A stretch of 64,000 nt of DNA from Deltaproteobacteria bacterium (lineage in GTDB: Bacteria > Myxococcota_A > UBA796 > SXON01), in NCBI GenBank assembly GCA_947486185.1, contig CANKTH010000003.1, forward strand, positions 47,788 to 111,787, given 5' to 3'. The notes under the pieces were generated by a model. That model made no database searches. It saw nothing but the letters and a program-made list of their open reading frames with translations, and had not been told where the DNA came from. This document shows positions 36,091 to 43,189 of the stretch, in pieces. The stretch's first letter is position 1. Every line of letters begins with the position of its first letter. Made by a program: the position numbers and the translations under genes.

Positions 36091-37163
36091 GCGCGCCCGA
36101 CCCTGAGCTCTCGGAGCGGCTCGCGAACCTGACGCTGGAGCTGTGTAAGATCCCGTCGGTCACGGGGGAAGAGGCCGCGATCTCCGCAGATATCGAGGCG
36201 CGTCTCCTGGCCATCCCGGAGCTCGAGGTGAGCCGCCTCGGGCCGACGGTCATGGCGCAGACAGGCGGAGAGGGCCCCTTGATCGTACTTTATGGTCATA
36301 CGGACACGGTGGCGCCCAAGGCCCAGGATCCCGAACCTCACCGTGACGGAGATCAGCTCTTTGGCCTGGGCGCCTCAGATATGAAAGCAGGCCTCGCGGT
36401 GATGCTGCTGCTCGCCGAGAAATGGTCGTCCAAGCCGCGTCGTTGTCGGCTTGGACTGGTGTTCTACGACGCAGAAGAAGGGCCCTGGTTTGAGAGCGGG
36501 CTCGGTCCCGCGCTCGCGGGCACGCCGTGGTTACACGACGCCGTGTTGTCGATCTGTCTGGAGCCCTCCGACAACGTGGTCCAGGTCGGTTGTGTAGGAT
36601 CGCTCCACGCGACGGTCACTTTTCGGGGACAAGCGGCGCACTCGGCGCGACCCTGGCAGGGGAGAAACGCGATTCAGGCCGCCGGTCCGATGCTCTCTCG
36701 CCTCGCGGCGCGCGCGCCAACGGAGGTTGAAGCGGGTGGTTTTGTGTTCCGCGAGGTGATGAGCGCGACGTTGGCGCACGGGGGCATCGGTCGAAACGTG
36801 ATCCCGGACAGCTTTGAGCTCAACCTCAACTACCGCTTCGCCCCGGGACGGGAGCTGGACGACGCCCAGGCCGTGGTGCGGGAGCTGGTGGCGGACGAGG
36901 CCGACGTACGCTTCACCGATCTGGCGCCTTCGGGCCGGGTGGTGACGGACAACTCCGAGCTGTCGCGGCTTCTCGACAGCAGCGGCGCCGCGCTGGCGCC
37001 CAAGCAGGCGTGGACCGACGTCGCGCGGCTCTCGGCGGCGGGGCTGGACGGGGTGAACTTCGGCCCCGGGCTCGCCGCGCAGGCGCACCAGGCGCGGGAG
37101 TACGCGTCGCTCGCGCGCGTGGTAGAGGGATACTTGATGTTGGATCGGTACTTTTCGCCATGA
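36087..37163 (+). CDS. dapE: Succinyl-diaminopimelate desuccinylase
   Basis: Di-zinc M20 peptidase-family enzyme, 358 residues, releasing LL-DAP. It starts at a TTG that overlaps the dapD stop (TTGA); the track start at 36000 lies inside dapD. Metal and catalytic residues: His71 (YGHTDTV), Asp98 (ASDMKAG), Glu130-Glu131 (YDAEEGPW), CLEPSDN, and a His near the end (AQAHQAREY). It resembles the actinobacterial-type DapE more than the enteric one. Overlaps the next gene by ATGA. Confidence 0.92.
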   Translation: MSAPDPELSERLANLTLELCKIPSVTGEEAAISADIEARLLAIPELEVSRLGPTVMAQTGGEGPLIVLYGHTDTVAPKAQDPEPHRDGDQLFGLGASDMKAGLAVMLLLAEKWSSKPRRCRLGLVFYDAEEGPWFESGLGPALAGTPWLHDAVLSICLEPSDNVVQVGCVGSLHATVTFRGQAAHSARPWQGRNAIQAAGPMLSRLAARAPTEVEAGGFVFREVMSATLAHGGIGRNVIPDSFELNLNYRFAPGRELDDAQAVVRELVADEADVRFTDLAPSGRVVTDNSELSRLLDSSGAALAPKQAWTDVARLSAAGLDGVNFGPGLAAQAHQAREYASLARVVEGYLMLDRYFSP

Positions 37164-38587
37164 AGGCGCGGCGGGTCCTCTACGGCCTGATCCCGGCCGC
37201 CCTGCTCCTCTTGGGCGGCGAGCTGCTCGCCCGGGAGTACGCGCCTCCTGGGCCGGAGACCCTGGGGGACACCGCGGTCGGCGACGTCGGGGTGATGCTG
37301 ATGGGAAACCCCTTTTTGGGCTGGGAGCTGTCACCGGGACAGCGGGAAGAGGTCGGCGGCGTCCGGGTGAGCATCAACCGGGACCGGATGCGCGGCCCCC
37401 AGACCGGCCCGAAGACGGTCCCTCGGGTGCTTGTATCAGGCGACTCGTCGGTCTACGGCTTTGGCGTGAGCGATGAGGACGTCTTCGCCGCGCGGCTCGC
37501 GGCCGGAGGGGTGGAGGGCGCCGAGATCGAGGTGATCAACGCGGGGGTACCGGGCTATTCGACGGTACAGTCCCTGAATCTGTTGGCGCTCCGGGGCCTG
37601 GCGCTCGAGCCCGATTTGCTCCTCGTGCTCAACCTGTGGTCGGACTCCAACTTTGACACCTTCGTAGATGCCGAGCTGCTGTTGAGCTCGGACGGGGAGC
37701 GGCTGCGCTATCTTCTGGGCAGCCAAAGCGGGCTCCTCGGGTGGCTCGAGTACGCGGGGCTGCGGTATCGACGCGGGCGGACTCTGCCCAGGGTGACCTG
37801 GATGACCAGCGCGACGCCGGTGGGTACGCGCAGGGTGCCTATCGACGATTATGCTGCAAACCTGGCCCGTTTCTGTACGATCATGGCGGGGCGTGGTGGC
37901 GGTGTGATGTTTGCGATCCTCCCCAGCTCGGAGGACAACGCGACCACGTTGACGTCGCCGCCCTGGGAGCCCTACCGGGAGGTGATGCGCCAGACGGCGA
38001 CGGCGTGTCAGGCGCCGCTGGTGGATCTCCGTGAGGCCTTCTCCGCCTCGGGCCTCTCCGAAAAAGAGCTGTTCCTCGATGAGGTCCACCCGAGCGCCCG
38101 GGGGCACGCGCTCATCGCCGAGCAGGTCCGGGCCGCGCTGGCCGCTGCCGGCTGGCCGGGCAACGTCCTGAAGGCTTCGGCTACCCCGGCTCGGGTCAGC
38201 GTCGCCGACCCCGTCGCTTCAGAAGGGGCTCGGCTTTATGGAGGTGGGATCGGCACCAAGGGCCTTGCTTTCGGCTCGCCCCCCACCGACCCCAACCTTG
38301 GGCCCCCCAAAGCCCCTGCCCCGCCGGGGCCACCGGGCGTTGGAGGCCCACCCCCCGGCGACGGCGCGATGCCGCCCGGCGCGCCCCCTCCTCCGGCCAC
38401 GCCGGGCGCTCTTCCCCCGCAGGATGGCAGCTTGACCAACGAAGGCCCGCCTCCTCCGGGTGCGCCCCTCCCGCCGACGGACAACCTCCACCCGCCTCCT
38501 CCTCCGGGTGGGCCTCCGCCCGGGGACGCCGGGATGCCGCCTGCCCCGGGCACGCCGCAGCCGGCTGGCGCTCCGCCCTCCGGCTGA
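37160..38587 (+). CDS. SGNH hydrolase with Pro/Gly-rich C-terminal tail
   Basis: 475 residues starting at the ATGA overlap with dapE (MKARRVLYGLIPAALLLLGGELLA, an N-terminal membrane anchor or signal). SGNH domain about 85-345: VSGDSSVYGFG (block I), INAGVPGYST (block II), LDEVHPSARGH (block V). A tail of about 100 residues follows, made of Pro, Gly and Ala (GAPPPPATPGALPP), unusual for the family and suited to crossing the cell wall or binding partners. Its place in the dap operon suggests a link to peptidoglycan, e.g. O-acetylation or deacetylation, but this is inference. Confidence 0.8.
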   Translation: MKARRVLYGLIPAALLLLGGELLAREYAPPGPETLGDTAVGDVGVMLMGNPFLGWELSPGQREEVGGVRVSINRDRMRGPQTGPKTVPRVLVSGDSSVYGFGVSDEDVFAARLAAGGVEGAEIEVINAGVPGYSTVQSLNLLALRGLALEPDLLLVLNLWSDSNFDTFVDAELLLSSDGERLRYLLGSQSGLLGWLEYAGLRYRRGRTLPRVTWMTSATPVGTRRVPIDDYAANLARFCTIMAGRGGGVMFAILPSSEDNATTLTSPPWEPYREVMRQTATACQAPLVDLREAFSASGLSEKELFLDEVHPSARGHALIAEQVRAALAAAGWPGNVLKASATPARVSVADPVASEGARLYGGGIGTKGLAFGSPPTDPNLGPPKAPAPPGPPGVGGPPPGDGAMPPGAPPPPATPGALPPQDGSLTNEGPPPPGAPLPPTDNLHPPPPPGGPPPGDAGMPPAPGTPQPAGAPPSG

Positions 38588-38605
38588 GCCCGGCGGCCTC
38601 GTACG

Positions 38606-38624
38606 CGGGAGCCGTCACCTCCCG
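38606..38624 (+). terminator. Weak hairpin between convergent genes
   Basis: CGGGAG-CCGTCAC-CTCCCG, a perfect 6-bp stem 18 bases after the SGNH stop, without a U-run. May slow transcription or protect the 3' end. Confidence 0.25.
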
Positions 38625-38658
38625 GAGGCATCGCCAGATGGAGCGGGGCCTTCGAGGC

Positions 38659-39420
38659 TCACGAGGGCATCGAGTCGAAAAAGTACCGTTCGGCCTCGAC
38701 GTCTCCTGATACATCGACCGATGTGTCACAGAGGTGGAGGTCCCCGCCGACCCCCGGCCGGTCGATACACAGGATCGACTGCTCGATTCGGGTGGGGTTC
38801 TCATAACGATGGGGAAAGAGCCTGGGCCAACGCCGCGCTGTGCCAGCCTCAGCCGGGCGGCCCTGGACGAGGAGCCCGGAGCCGAGGATCAGCTCCGCCT
38901 GCTCGACCTGCGCGTGGAAGTGGCCGGGCACTGAGGCTCCCGGCCGGAGGCGCTCCCGGTAGACCGCACATTCGCGGGTCGCGAAGAGCAAATCGGTGTA
39001 GCCTGTCGCCTTCTCGTGGATCTCGGGCGACAGATCGGTGGCGATACGACGGATGTTCAACGACGGGATCGCGGCGCCGGCGAGCGCGAGCGGTTTGTCG
39101 ATCTGCACCTCCACATCGAGCACCTGGGCGCGGGGCGCGTCAGCGCTGGCGGGCACACAGAGCCAGGCGGCGATCGCCTCAGCGGCGCTCTCCAGGAGGT
39201 GAAAGCGGCAGGATTGCAGGAGAAAGCGGATCTCCCCGGCGACCCGCGCATAGTCGACCGTGTCCCGGAGCCGGCCGAGGCGCGCGGCGGGTCCGGTGTG
39301 GAGGCCCATGTGTACGTCGACCACGACGGGCTGGGGGCTCTGGCGCTCGCGGGGGCCGACCCCGACGATACAATCGACGCGTAGACTTCGGATCGAGAGG
39401 CGGTCACGGACGTGGATCAC
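38659..39420 (-). CDS. folB: Dihydroneopterin aldolase fused to a cupin domain
   Basis: 253 residues. N-terminal half (about 1-122) is FolB-like: IVGVGPRERQSPQPV with the substrate-binding Glu and VEVQIDKPLALAGA with the catalytic Lys; this makes 6-hydroxymethyl-dihydropterin in folate synthesis. The C-terminal half is a small cupin: GHFHAQVEQAELIL (metal His-x-His...Glu) and HRYENPTRIEQSILCIDRP. The GTG start has GAGG five bases upstream. Normal FolB is about 120 residues, so the cupin is an addition of unknown purpose; it could bind a metal, pterin or sugar product. Monocistronic. Confidence 0.8.
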   Translation of the reverse strand: MIHVRDRLSIRSLRVDCIVGVGPRERQSPQPVVVDVHMGLHTGPAARLGRLRDTVDYARVAGEIRFLLQSCRFHLLESAAEAIAAWLCVPASADAPRAQVLDVEVQIDKPLALAGAAIPSLNIRRIATDLSPEIHEKATGYTDLLFATRECAVYRERLRPGASVPGHFHAQVEQAELILGSGLLVQGRPAEAGTARRWPRLFPHRYENPTRIEQSILCIDRPGVGGDLHLCDTSVDVSGDVEAERYFFDSMPS

Positions 39421-39595
39421 AGGGGCCTCGGAGAGCGGGGGGACTATCCGGGCGGTTGGTGGGATGGGTGGGCCTCGCGCGCGTGGGCCTGCTCACACCC
39501 CGTAGCGCGACGCGCCATTGGCCCGCGCAGACGCCGTGGACCACCGCCTCTTTGAGTTCGCGGGACGGGGGGCTTCGACCGCTGAGCGCCTGTGC

Positions 39596-39601
39596 TACCC
39601 T
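39596..39601 (+). promoter_or_regulatory. -10 element TACCCT of a predicted leaderless promoter
   Basis: TACCCT-CTCGGA-ATG, six-base gap, start at 39608. Confidence 0.45.
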
Positions 39602-39607
39602 CTCGGA

Positions 39608-39772
39608 ATGCTCCTCCTCCGCCTCGTGCTCGGATGTGGTGCGGGCGATGGAAAGTCGCCTCCTGCCTCAATAACAACCACCGAGAGCGCGCCCGACTCC
39701 GGCCCCACCGACACGGGCCCGGCCGGCCCCCGCGGCGAGATTGAATCCGTCCTTCCTTCGGTGTACCCATGA
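39608..39772 (+). CDS. Small lipoprotein, 54 residues
   Basis: MLLLRLVLGC (Cys 10) followed by a low-complexity Ser/Thr/Pro stretch (TTTESAPDSGPTDTGP) and IESVLPSVYP. It may be a complete micro-lipoprotein or the N-terminal leftover of a larger one, since the neighbourhood contains several broken genes. Overlaps the next gene by ATGA, so translation would be coupled. Confidence 0.5.
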   Translation: MLLLRLVLGCGAGDGKSPPASITTTESAPDSGPTDTGPAGPRGEIESVLPSVYP

Positions 39773-41001
39773 TCCTCTTGGTCGCGCTCATCGCGTGTGA
39801 CGACAGCATCACGCGTCCGTTCAGCTCCAAGAACGGGGACAGCCAGCCCACGACGGGCGCTGGTTCAGGCACGCTCATGCTTCCCAACCACTGTGAGCCG
39901 CCTGCGGACCTGCCCGTAGACCCGCTGGTCCTGGATCGGGAGTATTTCTTCCCCGCCGATCCTCCTGGCACCCTGCTGGTCGAGCTGGTGGACATCGCGG
40001 TGGAGGGAGACCTCGTCTACGCGGTGGGTCAGGGCGGGTTGATGTTGTTCGACACCGCCACCGCCGAGCTCCGTGGCACGGTGGGCACCGGGGGCCCCGG
40101 CCGCTTTCACCGGGTCGAGGTGATCGGTGACGGCTACGTCGCGGTGAGCCATCGGGACATCGGCGTTCGGGTAGTCGACGTGTCGAACCCGGACATGCCC
40201 TTTGAGGTCTGGTCGCGCGAAGATCGGGGTTTGGAGGGCCTCGCGGTCGTGGGCGATCGGCTCTACGTCTCCGCCCGCGGCGCAGGGGTGCAGGTGCTCG
40301 ACATCGGGGACCCGGGGAGCCCGACCGACGCGGGCACGGGCGGTGAGCTCGAGGCGCCGTGGGAGCTGGTGGCGGTAGGCGAAGACTGGCTGTATGCGGC
40401 GGACAACGTCCTCGGTGTGGTGCCTATCGACCTGGCCGACCCCGACTCGCCGCTCGTGGGTGATCCGGTCTCGCTCGACGGGGCGGTGCTCCATGTCGCG
40501 ACGGATGGAACTTACCTGTTCGTGAGCAACGGCGGGAACGGCGTGGTGATCATGGACCTCTCCAACCCCGCGGCGCCGGTGGAGATCAGCCGGGCCGTCA
40601 CGGGCGGCTCGGTGCTGATGTCCGCGGTGGACGGGACGACCTTGTGGACGGCGGACCATGAGTCGGTGATGGCCTTTGACATCTCGGATATCCGCGCGCC
40701 GCTCCCGATCGGCCGGGAGGAGGTGAGGCAATACGCGCTCGCGGTAGATGCGGAAGACGGCATCGGCTGGGTGGGCGATTGGGGCTACGTAGAGGGCTGG
40801 ATCGCCACGCCGGGTGGGGGTGAGCTCGACGCGCCCGACGACACGGTGTGGCTCCCCGAGGCGGGCGGCTCTGCCGAGCTCCGGCTCACCAATCGTGGGG
40901 CGGGAGACCTCCTCCTGAGCGGGGCTACGGTGGACGATTCCCGAGTCAGCGTGCGGGCTTCTTCCGACGTCATCCTCCCGGGTGAGAGCGCCACCTCGTG
41001 A
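39769..41001 (+). CDS. LVIVD propeller lipoprotein with ASH/HYDIN-like domain, truncated
   Basis: 410 residues. Signal MILLVALIAC (Cys 10, Asp at +2). LVIVD-type blades: LMLFDTATAELRGT, VRVVDVSNPDMPFEV, VQVLDIGDPGSPTD, VVIMDLSNPAAPVEI, VMAFDISDIRAPLPI (about 70-330). An ASH/HYDIN-like domain starts near 355 (ELRLTNRGAGDLLLSGATV) but breaks off at LPGESATS, half-way through the fold. Downstream, in the same frame, lies the C-terminal end of a thioredoxin-like domain, with its middle in another frame (next entry). So this is probably the front of a once longer gene carrying two internal deletions. Confidence 0.65.
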   Translation: MILLVALIACDDSITRPFSSKNGDSQPTTGAGSGTLMLPNHCEPPADLPVDPLVLDREYFFPADPPGTLLVELVDIAVEGDLVYAVGQGGLMLFDTATAELRGTVGTGGPGRFHRVEVIGDGYVAVSHRDIGVRVVDVSNPDMPFEVWSREDRGLEGLAVVGDRLYVSARGAGVQVLDIGDPGSPTDAGTGGELEAPWELVAVGEDWLYAADNVLGVVPIDLADPDSPLVGDPVSLDGAVLHVATDGTYLFVSNGGNGVVIMDLSNPAAPVEISRAVTGGSVLMSAVDGTTLWTADHESVMAFDISDIRAPLPIGREEVRQYALAVDAEDGIGWVGDWGYVEGWIATPGGGELDAPDDTVWLPEAGGSAELRLTNRGAGDLLLSGATVDDSRVSVRASSDVILPGESATS

Positions 41002-41196
41002 TGATCACCTACTTCGCCACCTGGTGACCCGTCTGTCCGTCCGAGGTCTCGGACATCGACCGCAACACTCTTCCCGAGCGGGGCCTACCCGCAGGAGTGG
41101 ATCATCGGTACCGATGGACGGATCGTCTACGCCGCGCACGAATTTGAGTGTGATGCGGTGATCGCCGTCCTTGAGGCGGAGCTCGCCGGCGACTGA
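40986..41196 (+). pseudogene. Remnant of a selenocysteine-type (UxxC) thioredoxin-like domain
   Basis: Frame of 41001: ERHLVMITYFATW-TGA-PVCPSEVSDIDRN, exactly the TlpA/AhpC active-site strand and helix with TGA where the first redox Cys belongs. Frame of the upstream propeller gene, ending with TGA at 41194: FPSGAYPQEWIIGTDGRIVY, then AAHEFECDAVIAVLEAELAGD, the last strands and helix of the same fold. The roughly 50-60 residues that should lie between the two pieces are missing, as is the N-terminal strand. Best read as the back part of the preceding gene after two deletions. Selenocysteine is inferred from the TGA position and the hairpin that follows. Confidence 0.6.
41039..41054 (+). promoter_or_regulatory. 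Bacterial SECIS-like hairpin
   Basis: GTCCG-AGGTCT-CGGAC: a 5-bp stem (6 with A-T) with apical AGGUCU, the same apex as the E. coli fdhF SECIS, beginning 16 bases after the in-frame TGA at 41025-41027 (apex-to-UGA distance in fdhF is 17). Confidence 0.55.
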
Positions 41197-41255
41197 ACCC
41201 GATCGCCACGCGTGATCCCCCTCTGATCCCCCCGTGAGCACCCCTCAGGAGCCGA

Positions 41256-41714
41256 ATGTTGTTCTTCTTCCTCGCTTGCGCCGATTCCGACGGCAAACTC
41301 TCGTCCGACCAACTCGCCGCCGACCTCTGGGCGGAGATGGACAACTTCGAGTCCTGGGAGCAGGCTGAGCCCTGGGTGGGGATCCAGCCCTCGGCGGATG
41401 GCACCCACGGTCCCTTCGTCGAGATCTGGCTGAACCCCGAGGCGATGGCCTCGATCGCCGACGCTGAGGCGGCCGAAGGCTCGATCCTGGTCAAACGTGC
41501 GTACGATGACGCGGACGGGGGCGGCGCCCGGGCGAGCGTCACCACGATGTGGAAGGTCGGTGAAGCCGATGCCCCCGAGACCGGCTGGTACTGGGCGGCG
41601 TTCGACGCGGCCGGCGTAGCGTCCAACACCGGCGAGCCCGCCGGCTGTACCGGGTGTCACGCCGCGGGTTCAGATTCTCGGCGTATCGTGACGGATATCC
41701 CCGGGGGCGCTTGA
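41256..41714 (+). CDS. Cytochrome P460-family lipoprotein
   Basis: 152 residues. Minimal signal MLFFFLAC (Cys 8); ribosome site AGGAG before the ATG. Domain: HGPFVEIWLNPEA, GSILVKRAYD (Lys80 may correspond to the haem-crosslinking Lys of P460), MWKVGE, GWYWAAFD, and the c-type haem site CTGCH at 131-135 followed by AAGSDSRR. Members oxidise hydroxylamine or bind NO; some only carry haem. Periplasmic or outer-membrane side. A decayed copy of its 3' end lies at 50808. Confidence 0.8.
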   Translation: MLFFFLACADSDGKLSSDQLAADLWAEMDNFESWEQAEPWVGIQPSADGTHGPFVEIWLNPEAMASIADAEAAEGSILVKRAYDDADGGGARASVTTMWKVGEADAPETGWYWAAFDAAGVASNTGEPAGCTGCHAAGSDSRRIVTDIPGGA

Positions 41715-41781
41715 CCAGCGCGGGCTGATGCGGCGCGGTAGGTACCCGGCTGATGCGGCGGCTGGCTCGTCGCGCCGGGCG

Positions 41782-42125
41782 ATCAGCGCGGTTTCCCTGG
41801 AGTCGCTCGTAGTCCACAACGCCCGCCACGGGACCGTCGGCGAGACCTGGGCGGCGCGGATCGCCGCGCACCAGGCGCTGGCGGCCCCCGATGCGGAGAG
41901 CCGCCGGATCTACGCTCGGATTGCCGCTGAAGAGCGGGGCCCCGCCGAGCTCTCCTGGGCGATCGACGCCTGGGCACGCTCCGGGCCGCGCTCTGGGCTG
42001 CGCGGAGGTGAGGGGCCGGAACGCCGCGCGCGAGCTCCGAACCGATCTGGTCGGCAGATCTCCTGTCGGCCCGGCTTCCCGCCGACCGGCTGTTCCGGTA
42101 TTCTGAAGCGGCGCTGCCCAACACA
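41782..42125 (+). pseudogene. Frameshifted remnant of a ferritin-like helical protein
   Basis: The gap between the P460 and PHM-like genes has no intact gene, but frame 41728 reads ISAVSLESLVVHNARHGTVGE then TWAARIAAHQ...IYARIAAEERGPAELSWAIDAWARS, the paired-helix pattern (E..xxH, EE..xxE) of ferritin-like proteins found in Myxococcota. After WARS coherence moves to other frames (RNAARELRTDLVGR, then LPADRLFRYSEAALPN). No start or signal peptide is left. Decay or local sequence error are both possible. Confidence 0.45.
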
Positions 42126-42136
42126 CGGAGGTCGTC

Positions 42137-43090
42137 GTGTGGCTCTTCCTGCTTGCCTGCACCGACCCCGGATCGCCGGGTAGGGTCGACGACAGCACGC
42201 TCCCGGAGAGCGAGCTCATCGACCGTCGGATGGTGCCCACGGAGGCGCCGGCCAGCGGTTTCGTCCTTCAAACGCCAGAGTTCACGGTTGAGCCTCACAG
42301 TGAAATCATGCTGTGTTACTTCGGCACCTACCGCGGTCCCGATGTGGGAGTGGTCTACTACGAGTGGTGGCAGGACCCGGTATTTGGCCATCATTTCATG
42401 ACTCTGGCGGTGCCCGACACGAGCACCCTGCCGGACGGCACCTTCCTCCCCTGTGAAGATCCCGCGGTCGCCGCGATGGCGCTTCCGCCGCTCCTTCAGG
42501 GCACGGAGATGGTGGCTACGCGTAGCGGCCGGATGATCCTGCCCGAGGGTGTCGCGATCGCCCTCGATGACGGGCAACGATGGGCGCTCCAATCGCACTA
42601 CGTCAACACGGGCGACGACACGCTGCTCGTTCAGGACGCCGTGCTCGTTGACACCATCCCCGCCGATCAGATCGTGGAGACGGCCTCAACCTACGTGGCC
42701 AACTCCTCCCATTTCGAGCTCCCCGAGGGGCGCCATCAACTCGACGTTCGTTGCGAATGGTCCGAGCCGATGAATTTCCTCAACATGGTCGGGCACATGC
42801 ACACCAACGGGGAGCGTATCCGCATCTACCACGAGCACCCCGCGGGCCGGGACCTGCTCTACGAGGTCGCGGAGTGGGACCCCTCGCTGATCTATGGGCC
42901 CAAGGTCCTCGGCTTTGAGGAGCCGCTCGCCGTCGCTCAAGGGGACGTCATCGAGGTGCTCTGCCAGTACGACAACGTGATGGGGCGAAACCTCTCTTTC
43001 CCCGACGAGATGTGCGTCGCCGCGGGCATCGCCTGGCCGATAGCGGCGCCATACCAGTGTGACGTTCCGGTGGTCGCCGAGCCCTGGTGA
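42137..43090 (+). CDS. PHM-like copper type II monooxygenase-fold lipoprotein
   Basis: 317 residues from a GTG giving MWLFLLAC (Cys 8), with GGAGG upstream. The two-domain fold of peptidylglycine/dopamine monooxygenases is suggested by His85-His86 (GHHFMTLAV) and His154 (SHYVNTGD) for one copper, His220 and His222 (GHMHTNGERIRI) and Met292 (FPDEMCVAAG) for the other. All catalytic ligands appear present, so an ascorbate- or other reductant-driven hydroxylation at the cell surface is plausible. Sits among other redox lipoproteins. Confidence 0.7.
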   Translation: MWLFLLACTDPGSPGRVDDSTLPESELIDRRMVPTEAPASGFVLQTPEFTVEPHSEIMLCYFGTYRGPDVGVVYYEWWQDPVFGHHFMTLAVPDTSTLPDGTFLPCEDPAVAAMALPPLLQGTEMVATRSGRMILPEGVAIALDDGQRWALQSHYVNTGDDTLLVQDAVLVDTIPADQIVETASTYVANSSHFELPEGRHQLDVRCEWSEPMNFLNMVGHMHTNGERIRIYHEHPAGRDLLYEVAEWDPSLIYGPKVLGFEEPLAVAQGDVIEVLCQYDNVMGRNLSFPDEMCVAAGIAWPIAAPYQCDVPVVAEPW

Positions 43091-43189
43091 GGCGCTGAGG
43101 CCGCGCCAGCAGCTGCGAGGAGCGAGATCGCGGGGATCAGCATGGGAATCGGCCGGGACCTCCGGTTTGTTCCCAGCCCGCTGAGCGCC

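Noticed and set aside
41001-41027. ATG-initiated 8-codon ORF ending at the TGA
   Set aside because: More meaning is gained by reading the TGA as the redox-site codon; an 8-residue peptide has no support.
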